Below are positions 26,410 to 34,608 of a stretch of DNA of 64,000 nucleotides, piece after piece. The translations under genes were made by a program, and so were the position numbers. The number at the start of each line of letters is the position of its first letter. The first letter of the stretch is position 1. This stretch comes from a candidate division WOR-3 bacterium (GTDB lineage: Bacteria > Hydrothermota > Tepidihabitantia > SM23-42), in NCBI GenBank assembly GCA_029858255.1, contig JAOUFJ010000005.1, positions 62,001 to 126,000 of the forward strand. Reading direction: 5' to 3'. The notes beneath the pieces were generated by a model that searched no databases, was not told where the DNA came from, and worked only from the letters and a program-made list of their open reading frames with translations.

Positions 26410-26700
26410 CTATTTTTTATCGGTCATTAATGTTTCTTTATTTTCTTCCTTCAAGATAACATAAATCGCGAATTCGGGGCAAAGCATTTCACACAGGTGA
26501 CATTCGACACAGGCATCACCATCTACCACGATCGGTGGATGATAGCCCTTCAGGTTGAATTCCTCGGACAGTTCCAGGACATCTCTCGGACAGTATTCGA
26601 CACAGAACCCACAGCCCTTGCAGCGCTCCTTAAGGATATGGATATCACCATGGGCTACTTTTATCTTATCGCTGTCCAATGGTTTTCTCCAGTGGCTCAT
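26410..26700 (-). CDS. korD: 2-oxoacid:ferredoxin oxidoreductase delta-type ferredoxin
   Basis: A 96-residue 2[4Fe-4S] ferredoxin with CKGCGFCVEYCP and CVECHLCEMLCP, the arrangement of KorD/VorD delta subunits, and a short N-terminal extension. It probably accepts electrons from KorAB. It has its own promoter and is separated from the operon that holds korABC by the hdr-tfr genes and a 327-bp gap. The start is the ATG at 26700, 6 nt after AAGGAG; the ATG at 26715 lies upstream of that ribosome site. Confidence 0.88.
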   Translation of the reverse strand: MSHWRKPLDSDKIKVAHGDIHILKERCKGCGFCVEYCPRDVLELSEEFNLKGYHPPIVVDGDACVECHLCEMLCPEFAIYVILKEENKETLMTDKK

Positions 26701-26717
26701 TATTTCTCCTTGCACTT

Positions 26718-26775
26718 ATTATATGCAGAAAGAGTAATGTGTCAATATTGACGAATACCCATGATATGTTATAAT
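26718..26775. promoter_or_regulatory. Back-to-back divergent promoters of korD and tamB
   Basis: Minus strand: TTGACA (26745-26740), 16 bp, TATAAT (26723-26718) for korD. Plus strand: TTGACG (26748-26753), 16 bp, TATAAT (26770-26775) for tamB. The -35 boxes are 2 bp apart and form a near-palindrome (TGTCAATATTGACG). The tamB start codon follows its -10 box by 7 nt, so that mRNA is predicted to be leaderless. Confidence 0.75.
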
Positions 26776-26782
26776 CATCGTG

Positions 26783-29700
26783 ATGAAGAAGCTCTTTCTG
26801 ATACCGATAGTACTGGTCACGCTGCCGATAATTCTCTTCATCGCGGCTGGTACGCCGTTCGTCCTTGATTTTGTCAGGCAGAAGATCGAGGCGACCGTTG
26901 GAGATAATCTCGGGATACCAATGAGGATCGGGTCGGTGAGCGGTAACCTTTTCTTTGTTCTGCGCGCAAGAGATATTGAAGCGCAGGGATTGGGTCGAGT
27001 TGATGAGATAAGGATCGTCTATAATCCATTCGGATTGCTGTCCCGCCACGTAGACATCAGGTCTTTGCGCATAGACGGTATTGAATTGGACGTTGATCGT
27101 CTCGCCGACGTCATGTCTAACCTCCCCAGGAAGACAGACTCACTGCCGTCAAAGTCGTCTCCGCTGAGAATACAGATCGAGAAGTTCTCGATCGCCAACG
27201 GCGGGTTAAGCGTGAGCCTGGGACAAACGTCATTGAATGTGGTGCTCTCTTCGCGTGGCATGGTGCTGCACGATCGCCTGATAGTAGATAGCCTTCATAT
27301 AGAGACCAAAAGATCGGTTGCCATTCTGAAAGGGGTGGTGCCGTTGGTCAAAGCCGGTGATCTTGACGTGGCCTTTGATATAGATCTGGCAGCAGAGGAT
27401 CTGGGTGTGCCGGCATTGACCGGAGACTTGACGAGCACGGGCACGATTAAGGGTAAATTCTCTTCACCCATGATAGCGGCCACGACCCGGGTCGGCGCCA
27501 GGATTCTAGAGAACAATGTCATGGGCGTCATCGACGTGGCCTGGCATCTTCCTCATTTCGACAGCCTGGAGGTCAAAGGCGATTTGAGATTGAACACCGC
27601 CACCCTGCAAAAGGGGATGAGCGGATATGACACATGGGATGCTAAAGTTTTGTTGGAGCGAACACAAGTCTCTGCCGAAGTGCTGTCCCGCTATGGTAAT
27701 TTGCAGGCACGTGGAATGCTGAAAGGAGAGGTATCACGACCCCAGTTCGAGGGCGCGGTTTCTGGCCGCTTCGATTATCGGGGGTTCAAGCCTTCATTCG
27801 AAGGACAGGTATACTACGGCGATGATATTTTGAAATTCACACATTTCAAACTGGCCAGCAGGAGAGTTACGATGGCTTTGGGGGCGCGCTATAATCACAG
27901 GACAAAGAGAATCACCGATACGGAACTCTCGATATACTGCAACGATTTGGGCGTGGCGAGAAGTATCATCGATGCACCAGAAGATATATCCGGAGAATTG
28001 TGGTTGGATGTTGATGTTTCAGGAACCATTGAGAATCCTGATGTGGTCGCCCGTTTGAGGCTCTCGGAATTGGTGGCTTTCGGCGAAGTGGTGACCTCGG
28101 CAAGATTGCATGCTTCGATGAAAAACAATGTTGCGCGCCTCGACTCAGGGACCATCCAGAGTGCGAGGGGTCTCATAGATCTTCAGGGTCACTATGATTT
28201 AAGGAGGGAGGACTTCGCCCTACAGTTAAACAGCGACCGGCTCGCCTTCGATGCTCCTGGAGTATTCGGGACCGATACCCTGCTGCTGGGCGGCACGGTC
28301 CGTCTGGATGTGGTGTTTTCGGGAGATATCCGGAATCCCCGTGGCCAGGGAGAGATTGCGCTCATTGAAGTCGTCTATGACACCATGCCGCTCGGCACGT
28401 ATTCTCTCGAGTTCACGCTCGTTGATACCACGGTACGATTATCGCTGGCGAACGAACAAAAAAGTTTGACCCTCGCTGCCGAGGCACTCCTGAATAGTGA
28501 ACTTCCATTCAACGCCAGCGCAGAAATCAGGCATTTCGTTGTAGACCGGTTTGTCTCGCCGGCTTTCGGCTACGTAACCGCCGGCATGACCGCGAGGGGA
28601 TATCTTTCTGACCTTGCGCGGACCGCGATTGCGTTGCGGGTCGATACTGTTGAACTAACATTCGAAAACAATAGGTTGCACAATATTGAACCGGTGGTCG
28701 TGGATATGGAAGATGGTATGATCAAACTACATGCCTTCACACTTGGTCTTGCCGGACAGACCATCCACCTCCAAGGAATAATGCCGGTCGATTTTGAGAC
28801 CGCCGCCATGGATATCTCAGGCAAATCGTCAAATATACTACTATCTGAGATCGCATATCTCTTGCCGGGGAATCCACCGATTTCTGGCGATCTGAAGTTC
28901 GACATTCGAGTACAGGGCAAGCCGCGGCAGCTGGATATCGACGGTAATCTTATTCTTGATAATGGGAATTATGCGATCAAGGATGTACTGTTCGATTCCG
29001 TATCTGGCCGGTTCCTTTTCAGAAACGGTCTGGTCACTTGTGAAACTTTTTCGGGAAAAATCAACAATGGACGTTTCGAGGTAAATGGTTTTGCAGATGT
29101 GTCACACGGTCGCCTCGACACTGCGTTGATTAAGATCGACCTCAAGCGCATCGATTTCGCTAACAAGGATTTCGGTCGTATACTTGTTGATGCAGATATG
29201 CGAGCCGATGGCCGGAGAGATTCCTTGCGGATCAACGGTGAAATAACCTTAGTAGAAGGTGTTTACGACGCTCCCATGAAACTTCAGAAAATAGTGGGTC
29301 TTCTCACTGCGGCGAACCGTCCAGTGCCGCAGCAGCCCGAAATATCGAGAAGGATCTATTGCGACATCGGTATTACAGTACCAGACAGTATTACAGTTGC
29401 TAACAACGTGGCCAATCTTTCGGCAAAGGCTGATCTTCAGTTGAAAGGGTATCTATCGAGGCTAAACGCGTACGGTACGATCACTTCGGTCGGACAGGGT
29501 ACCATTCAATATCTTGGCAAGAAGTTCAACATTGTCAGCGCGGTAATACAGTTTGATGATCCATATAAGCTGGATCCTGTTATTGACCTTGTTGCGACTT
29601 CGACCATCGCGGCGGCCGATGGTGATTATGAAATATACCTTGTGCTGAACGGTACGGTCAGTACCTGGCAGCTCGAGTTGAGTTCAAGTCCCCCACTACC

Positions 29701-30094
29701 GCAGCAGGATATCGTGAGCCTTTTGCTTATCGGGCAGCGCCGGCCCGGCGGAGTCGGCAGCACGGTCAAGGATATCGATCTGAAAGGCAAGGCAAAGAAC
29801 TACGCTCTCGATGCAGTGCGTTATGGAATTGAAAAGTCGGGCGAAAGGTTATTGGGCCTGGATAAATTTACAGTAACCGGTGAGCTGGATAATCCTTCAT
29901 CTGTACGGATCGGAATTGAGAAGAGCATAACGAAAGGCTTCACGTTCCTTTACACGACGGGCATAGAATCATGGGAATTGCATCAGGTTGGCGCGAGTTA
30001 CGACATTACCGATCATATCTCTGTATTCACGCTGTATGACCAGGAGAACCTCAACACCAGCGTGGATCTGGATTTTCACTTCAAGCTGAAATGA
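26783..30094 (+). CDS. tamB: TamB-like translocation and assembly module protein
   Basis: An 1103-residue AsmA/TamB-superfamily protein. It has one N-terminal membrane anchor (residues about 3-28), then a very long beta-strand-rich region of repeating 'G.I..D' patterns, and the conserved C-terminal DUF490/TamB domain (from about 780, including 'QQDIVSLLLIGQ' and a Phe-terminated beta strand). TamB spans the periplasm as a groove thought to carry lipids to, or help insert proteins in, the outer membrane. Its stop overlaps the start of an Omp85 gene by 4 nt, the usual tamBA partnership. ATG 26783 is preferred to GTG 26780 from the spacing to the -10 box. Confidence 0.9.
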   Translation: MKKLFLIPIVLVTLPIILFIAAGTPFVLDFVRQKIEATVGDNLGIPMRIGSVSGNLFFVLRARDIEAQGLGRVDEIRIVYNPFGLLSRHVDIRSLRIDGIELDVDRLADVMSNLPRKTDSLPSKSSPLRIQIEKFSIANGGLSVSLGQTSLNVVLSSRGMVLHDRLIVDSLHIETKRSVAILKGVVPLVKAGDLDVAFDIDLAAEDLGVPALTGDLTSTGTIKGKFSSPMIAATTRVGARILENNVMGVIDVAWHLPHFDSLEVKGDLRLNTATLQKGMSGYDTWDAKVLLERTQVSAEVLSRYGNLQARGMLKGEVSRPQFEGAVSGRFDYRGFKPSFEGQVYYGDDILKFTHFKLASRRVTMALGARYNHRTKRITDTELSIYCNDLGVARSIIDAPEDISGELWLDVDVSGTIENPDVVARLRLSELVAFGEVVTSARLHASMKNNVARLDSGTIQSARGLIDLQGHYDLRREDFALQLNSDRLAFDAPGVFGTDTLLLGGTVRLDVVFSGDIRNPRGQGEIALIEVVYDTMPLGTYSLEFTLVDTTVRLSLANEQKSLTLAAEALLNSELPFNASAEIRHFVVDRFVSPAFGYVTAGMTARGYLSDLARTAIALRVDTVELTFENNRLHNIEPVVVDMEDGMIKLHAFTLGLAGQTIHLQGIMPVDFETAAMDISGKSSNILLSEIAYLLPGNPPISGDLKFDIRVQGKPRQLDIDGNLILDNGNYAIKDVLFDSVSGRFLFRNGLVTCETFSGKINNGRFEVNGFADVSHGRLDTALIKIDLKRIDFANKDFGRILVDADMRADGRRDSLRINGEITLVEGVYDAPMKLQKIVGLLTAANRPVPQQPEISRRIYCDIGITVPDSITVANNVANLSAKADLQLKGYLSRLNAYGTITSVGQGTIQYLGKKFNIVSAVIQFDDPYKLDPVIDLVATSTIAAADGDYEIYLVLNGTVSTWQLELSSSPPLPQQDIVSLLLIGQRRPGGVGSTVKDIDLKGKAKNYALDAVRYGIEKSGERLLGLDKFTVTGELDNPSSVRIGIEKSITKGFTFLYTTGIESWELHQVGASYDITDHISVFTLYDQENLNTSVDLDFHFKLK

Positions 30095-31800
30095 TAGGTT
30101 TCATCTTTCTCCTTTTGTGCGGCGGTGAATTTCATGTGACGGCGATCGATTTCAGCGGCAATGAATATCACAATGCATCAACGATCAAGAAGATCATGCT
30201 GACCAAAACGAAAGGTTTGTTCCGCAAAGGTATTTTCAACGATGATGTATTTAGGGGGGATTTAGATGCAATCGAGAATCTTTATGTCTATGATGGATTC
30301 CTTGATATAGTTGTCGGTCACGAATTACATTATGATAGCGCCAATAATGGGATCGCTGTCTCGATAGAAATCAATGAGGGCAGGCAGAGTTTTGTGAAGA
30401 GCATAAATTTCGGCGGCAACACCGTGTTTCAAGCAGAGTCTCTGGCGAAACTGCTTGTGATTGAACGCGGTAACATTTTCGATCCACGGAAGGTCGACGT
30501 CGACAATTATATCATCAGATACTCTTATGACGATATAGGATATGCCGATGTTGAGGTTGAGTCCGACTTCCAACGCGAGGGCGATAGTATCTCCGTGCGG
30601 CATCTTATTAGTGAGGGTGCGGTACAATTCGTTGGGGACATGGAGATTGTGGGTTTGGAACGGACGCGCGAATCAGTCGTGCGCCGGGAACTCAGGATCA
30701 GTGACGGCGATTTATTCCGTTATGCAAGAATACTGGAAGGCGAACGCAGACTCTACAGGCTGGGCATATTTTCAACGATCAGAACCCAGATTGAAGCTGC
30801 AAAGACCGAAAATCACAAGGATATCCGCTTCATACTGAGTGAAAGGAAACGTATCAGCATGAACTTTCGTGTCGGTTACGGCACGAGAGATAGGATAAGA
30901 TTAGGAGTTGGCGTTGCGCACAACAATATGTTCGGCAGGGCTTGGCAGGGTAGGATCGACAGCAAGTTAAGCTTCGTTGAACAAAGAGTCAGTGCGCAAG
31001 TGACATTTCCGAGATCGATTCTTCTTCCGGGTGATTTTGGCCTCGCGTTTTTCTTCAGGCGATTAGAGGAAATTGGTTATGAAACACAGTCGCTCGGCGG
31101 AAATATTTCCACGCGATTTCTGCTCGATGCAAGTGAAATATCTGCGAAGTATGAAGTCGAGCGGATTAGGACCTATTACCTCGCAGAAGACAGCGTGGAG
31201 CGCGACCTGCTCCACGGTTTTGTCGTCGGATGGCTGAGAGACAAGCGAGATAATCCATTCTATACCACAAAGGGCAGCTATCTCGGAGCAAACCTTGAGA
31301 TCAATGGTGTCGTTCTGCCCTCAGACATTGATTATCTGAGACCGACAATGCAGATGCGTTTTTACCGACCCTTTATCGGGTTGATTCTTGCAGCGGCTTT
31401 CAAAGCGGGAATGGTGAAACCCGTTGCGCCAACGGTCAATGTCCCTGTTTACAAACGTTTCTATTGCGGCGGGACATCTTCGGTACGGGGCTATCCGGAG
31501 CGGGGGATCGGCCCCGTCGATGAGAATGATAATCCTTTGGGGGGTAGATTCCTCGGTGAGATTTCAGCCGAAGTACGCTTTCCTATATACAAGGTCTTGG
31601 GGGGTGTTCTGTTCGTGGACGGAGGAAATATCTGGCAGAACCAGGAGGAGATAGATACAGACCTGCGGTGGGGCGTAGGCGTCGGATTGCGACTCAAAAG
31701 TTTCCTGGGTAGTATCAGACTCGATTACGGATTCAAACTTGCCCGTGAAGAAGACGAGTCGGTGGGTGTACTACACTTCGCGATTGGCGAAGCATTCTGA
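30091..31800 (+). CDS. tamA: TamA-like Omp85 outer-membrane protein
   Basis: A 569-residue Omp85-family barrel with a short signal (MIGFIFLLLCGG) and about three POTRA domains in residues 15-240, the number typical of TamA rather than BamA (five). A C-terminal 16-strand barrel follows, with the VRGYPERG motif of the L6 lid loop and a last strand ending in Phe (HFAIGEAF). It cooperates with the overlapping tamB gene upstream in outer-membrane assembly. It could also be the only Omp85 of the cell and act as BamA. The signal peptide is unusually short. Confidence 0.9.
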   Translation: MIGFIFLLLCGGEFHVTAIDFSGNEYHNASTIKKIMLTKTKGLFRKGIFNDDVFRGDLDAIENLYVYDGFLDIVVGHELHYDSANNGIAVSIEINEGRQSFVKSINFGGNTVFQAESLAKLLVIERGNIFDPRKVDVDNYIIRYSYDDIGYADVEVESDFQREGDSISVRHLISEGAVQFVGDMEIVGLERTRESVVRRELRISDGDLFRYARILEGERRLYRLGIFSTIRTQIEAAKTENHKDIRFILSERKRISMNFRVGYGTRDRIRLGVGVAHNNMFGRAWQGRIDSKLSFVEQRVSAQVTFPRSILLPGDFGLAFFFRRLEEIGYETQSLGGNISTRFLLDASEISAKYEVERIRTYYLAEDSVERDLLHGFVVGWLRDKRDNPFYTTKGSYLGANLEINGVVLPSDIDYLRPTMQMRFYRPFIGLILAAAFKAGMVKPVAPTVNVPVYKRFYCGGTSSVRGYPERGIGPVDENDNPLGGRFLGEISAEVRFPIYKVLGGVLFVDGGNIWQNQEEIDTDLRWGVGVGLRLKSFLGSIRLDYGFKLAREEDESVGVLHFAIGEAF

Positions 31801-31869
31801 TGGTCTCATAAATCATCACGCAATTGCTGCAAACCGAGCAACAGATTGTTTTTTTTGTCGAACCATTTC

Positions 31870-31897
31870 TTGACAATTCGTGAAAAACGAATATGAT
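31870..31897 (+). promoter_or_regulatory. Promoter of the korB-like/nfn operon
   Basis: TTGACA (31870-31875), 16-bp spacer, TATGAT (31892-31897). Transcription would begin near 31904, about 70 nt before the first korB-like gene. The leader also holds a 29-codon ORF (31929-32018) in another frame with no ribosome site of its own. Confidence 0.65.
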
Positions 31898-31971
31898 AAG
31901 CTGTTCCAAAAAACGGTTGAATAACAAAATGCCAGACATTATATGCGAGATAGAGATAGTTAGGAGGCTTT

Positions 31972-32748
31972 ATCGGAAGTTTTTCACAGACAGACCGTCA
32001 GAATACTCATCCCTTTGACCAATTCATAAAATCAGATCTGTTAGTCAATGCCTGGTGCCCGGGTTGTGGGATCGGCACCACGGTTAATGCCTTTTTCCAG
32101 GGTGTACGGAGGGCCGGGATCACTCCGCAGGACATCCTTGTGCTCAGTGGATTGGGGTGTACCGGGAAGATCATATCATCGATCAACCTGGAGGGTATCC
32201 AGACGATCGAAGTTTTGTCTGTTGAACGTGCGGCAGTCGAGAAAAAATCCTCGCCCGGGAAACAAATTGTGGTGTTTCTGAATGATGCCGACCTCATTGC
32301 ACACGGGGTCGATGGATTTATTGAGACGGCGCGCGCTGCTCCCGATATCTTGGTTATTTACATCAACAGCCTGGTATATTCCATCGCCCAGTGTCTGCCT
32401 GTTTCACAGGCAGCAGGACATTCCGTTTACGAGAGTCGCGAGTTGCCGTATAATATTCCGTACCTGGCGATGTCATGTGGCGCTCACTATGTTGCGAGGT
32501 GGACGTCGCTGCATACGAGGAGGTTGACATTTTCTATCGCCGATGCTCTGAGAATCAAGAAGTTGTCGGTCATTGAGGTAATATCGCCATGTCTGATGTA
32601 CTACGCAAAGCTTCACCCGGTCAATACGTCCCTTGAGCGTGCAGCACACCTGGCGAGGTCAATATTGAATCACGGTGAACTCGTGGAAAATCTCGATGTA
32701 AGACGAAGCGACGAGATCATCATGGGTATTTTCAAGAACCCGAAATAA
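31972..32748 (+). CDS. KorB-like protein with degenerate TPP site, copy 1
   Basis: About 258 residues, homologous to KorB of this window. It keeps the four cluster cysteines: AWCPGCGIGT (two), LGCTGK and ISPCLMYY. Where KorB has GDGD for Mg-TPP it has NDAD, NNFIYGMTGG is replaced by NSLVYSIAQC, and the HGR.IPFATGLK segment is lost. It is probably an electron carrier without 2-oxoacid chemistry. No ATG, GTG or TTG exists in frame between the stop at 31957 and GTG 32140, which would cut off the first cysteine pair. The best start is ATC at 31972, 4 nt after AGGAGG, giving residues before HPFDQF as in its paralogues. A frameshift from the ATG ORF at 31929 is the alternative. Confidence 0.78.
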   Translation: MGSFSQTDRQNTHPFDQFIKSDLLVNAWCPGCGIGTTVNAFFQGVRRAGITPQDILVLSGLGCTGKIISSINLEGIQTIEVLSVERAAVEKKSSPGKQIVVFLNDADLIAHGVDGFIETARAAPDILVIYINSLVYSIAQCLPVSQAAGHSVYESRELPYNIPYLAMSCGAHYVARWTSLHTRRLTFSIADALRIKKLSVIEVISPCLMYYAKLHPVNTSLERAAHLARSILNHGELVENLDVRRSDEIIMGIFKNPK

Positions 32749-33530
32749 TGGAGAGTAATATCCTGGAGAGAACGCATCCGATCGATGACATACTTTGTAC
32801 TGACCGCCTGCCATCGGTGTGGTGTCCCGGATGCAGTATAGGAACTGTAGTATATTCGTTTGCCGAGGCGTTGAGGGAAGCGCAGATCGATCATGAAAGC
32901 ATCACACTGATCACCGGTGCGGGGTGCACGGCTTGCGTGGGTGACTATGTGAATCTTAGATCGCAGCGAAGCAAAGACCGGTATTTATTGGATAGTGCGG
33001 CGGATACTAAACTCGTCGACCCGGCTTCAAGAGTTGTTGTGTTCATGAATAATGTCGATCTCCTGATGTCCGGTGCCCGCGACCTTGCCCGTGTGACCAG
33101 GCGTTGTGTACCCATGCTCGTGATCTATATCAATAACATTTTGTATATGCTGACCAAAGATGGGGCGGTAATCAATTGTCCTTATACGCGGCCCTCCTGG
33201 GACGGGAAATTCGAATTGCCTTTCAATGTACCCGGGCTGGCTATCGAATATGGGGCACGCTATGTAGCACGCTGGACTCAGTTGCATGCGGGCTGGCTGA
33301 AGTATTCGATCTTTGAGGCATTCTCGAGGACTGGTCTGTCATTAGTTGAAATCGTGGTCCCGTGTCTTGTCTATAAAACTGATACTGGTCTTATTGGTGA
33401 AGTATCTGAGCGAGTGAGAATTTACGATACGCGTACGGATTTGCACACGGTTGACAAAATGCATGAACTCGATGTCAGAAATCCGAAGCACATCGTCATC
33501 GGCAAGTTATTTGATGGAAACGATACATGA
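32748..33530 (+). CDS. KorB-like protein with degenerate TPP site, copy 2
   Basis: A 260-residue second KorB-like protein, overlapping copy 1 at TAATG. The cluster cysteines are kept: VWCPGCSIGT (C26, C29), GAGCTA (C60) and VVPCLVY. The GDGD of KorB reads NNVD (101-104). The following NN is present (N129-N130) but YGMTGGQ has become YMLTKDG, and the pyrophosphate-loop HGR segment is missing. It is as divergent from copy 1 as from KorB, so the pair is an old duplication, perhaps forming a heterodimer. No alpha or gamma subunit gene is adjacent. The downstream ferredoxin overlaps it (ATGA). Confidence 0.85.
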   Translation: MESNILERTHPIDDILCTDRLPSVWCPGCSIGTVVYSFAEALREAQIDHESITLITGAGCTACVGDYVNLRSQRSKDRYLLDSAADTKLVDPASRVVVFMNNVDLLMSGARDLARVTRRCVPMLVIYINNILYMLTKDGAVINCPYTRPSWDGKFELPFNVPGLAIEYGARYVARWTQLHAGWLKYSIFEAFSRTGLSLVEIVVPCLVYKTDTGLIGEVSERVRIYDTRTDLHTVDKMHELDVRNPKHIVIGKLFDGNDT

Positions 33531-33769
33531 GTAATGCGGCAAAGGCAGAGGTTTTTGTCATCAGCGAACGCTGCAAGGGCTGCGGTATTTGCATCGAGGT
33601 CTGCCAGGCTCAAGTTCTGGAAAAATCGACCGCAGCAAATAATGATGGCTACTACCTTCCCCAGATAAAAGATCCGGACGCATGCCTCGGATGCGGAATG
33701 TGTGAAATGCTCTGTCCGGACTTCGCAATATGGGTGAGGGTCGTTGAAACAGAGGAGACTTCTTCGTGA
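33527..33769 (+). CDS. 2[4Fe-4S] ferredoxin of the korB-like/nfn operon
   Basis: An 80-residue KorD-like ferredoxin. Cluster motifs are CKGCGICIEVCQ (with Gln in place of the usual Pro) and CLGCGMCEMLCP. It resembles KorD at 26410-26700 but lacks its N-terminal extension. It overlaps the KorB-like copy 2 at its start and the NfnA-like gene at its end (GTGA), which is strong evidence of co-translation and of a common complex. It probably passes electrons between the flavoproteins and the KorB-like subunits. Confidence 0.88.
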   Translation: MSNAAKAEVFVISERCKGCGICIEVCQAQVLEKSTAANNDGYYLPQIKDPDACLGCGMCEMLCPDFAIWVRVVETEETSS

Positions 33770-34608
33770 GCCACAGGGTAATGCGCAAAGAGAAATTGGG
33801 TGGTGATACTTACCGGTATGAGATTGAATCTTCACTTGCCGCCTCGCGATTCAGACCTGGTCAATTCGTCATAATACGGATCACGGAAAAGGGTGAGAGG
33901 ATACCTTTAACCATAGCAGGCGTGGATCCGCAGAAAGGAACGGTAACACTGATCGTTCAGGCGCTGGGGAAGAGCACTAAAGATCTGGCCGAGACCAATG
34001 AAGGTGATGCAATAGAGGACTGTGTAGGACCTCTGGGAAATCCGAGCGAGATAGCGAAATACGGCCGGGTGGTTTGTATCGGCGGGGGCACAGGTATTGC
34101 CTGTATTTTTCCGATCATAGAAGCTCTTGCCGATGCCGGTAATGAGGTGATATCAATCATCGGGGCGCGTACGGGTTCGCTTTTGTTTCTGGAAGATGAA
34201 ATCGGCTCATTGAGTAAGGAGATCTATGTTACCACAGATGATGGTTCAAGAGGACAGCGTGGCTTCGTAACCGATGCACTTTGCACTGTGCTAAAGAGAT
34301 ATGACAGTGGTGGCATTCAGCGGGTCATGGCGATCGGCCCGCCGCTCATGATGAAGGCGGTGGCTGATGCTACAAGACCGTATGCTGTTAAGACAGTCGT
34401 CAGTCTGAACACGATCATGGTTGATGGCACCGGGATGTGTGGTGCGTGCAGGGTCTATGTGGACGGTGAGATGAAATTCGCATGCATCGATGGCCCGGAA
34501 TTCGACGCGCATAAGGTCAATTTCGAAGATTTGATAAGCAGATTGACGATGTTCGAAAAGAAAGAAAAGATCGCCTGCACGCAATGCCGGCAGGAAAGGA
34601 AGGATTGA
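33766..34608 (+). CDS. nfnA: NfnA-like ferredoxin:NAD(P) oxidoreductase, FAD/[2Fe-2S] subunit
   Basis: A 280-residue protein of the SudB/NfnA/PyrK group. It has an FAD-binding barrel (RFRPGQFVIIRI, RIPLTIAG), the NAD(H)-binding GGGTGIACIFPI and the [2Fe-2S] region DGTGMCGACRV plus FACIDGPEF. In Thermotoga and Clostridium NfnAB this is the small subunit that holds the NAD(H) site. GTG at 33766 overlaps the ferredoxin stop. The next gene begins at its stop codon (TGATG). Related sulfide dehydrogenases cannot be excluded as the function. Confidence 0.9.
   Translation: MSHRVMRKEKLGGDTYRYEIESSLAASRFRPGQFVIIRITEKGERIPLTIAGVDPQKGTVTLIVQALGKSTKDLAETNEGDAIEDCVGPLGNPSEIAKYGRVVCIGGGTGIACIFPIIEALADAGNEVISIIGARTGSLLFLEDEIGSLSKEIYVTTDDGSRGQRGFVTDALCTVLKRYDSGGIQRVMAIGPPLMMKAVADATRPYAVKTVVSLNTIMVDGTGMCGACRVYVDGEMKFACIDGPEFDAHKVNFEDLISRLTMFEKKEKIACTQCRQERKD

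Noticed and set aside
32140-32142. GTG 32140 as start of the first KorB-like gene
   Set aside because: It would delete the WCPGC cluster motif that is well encoded upstream in the same frame.
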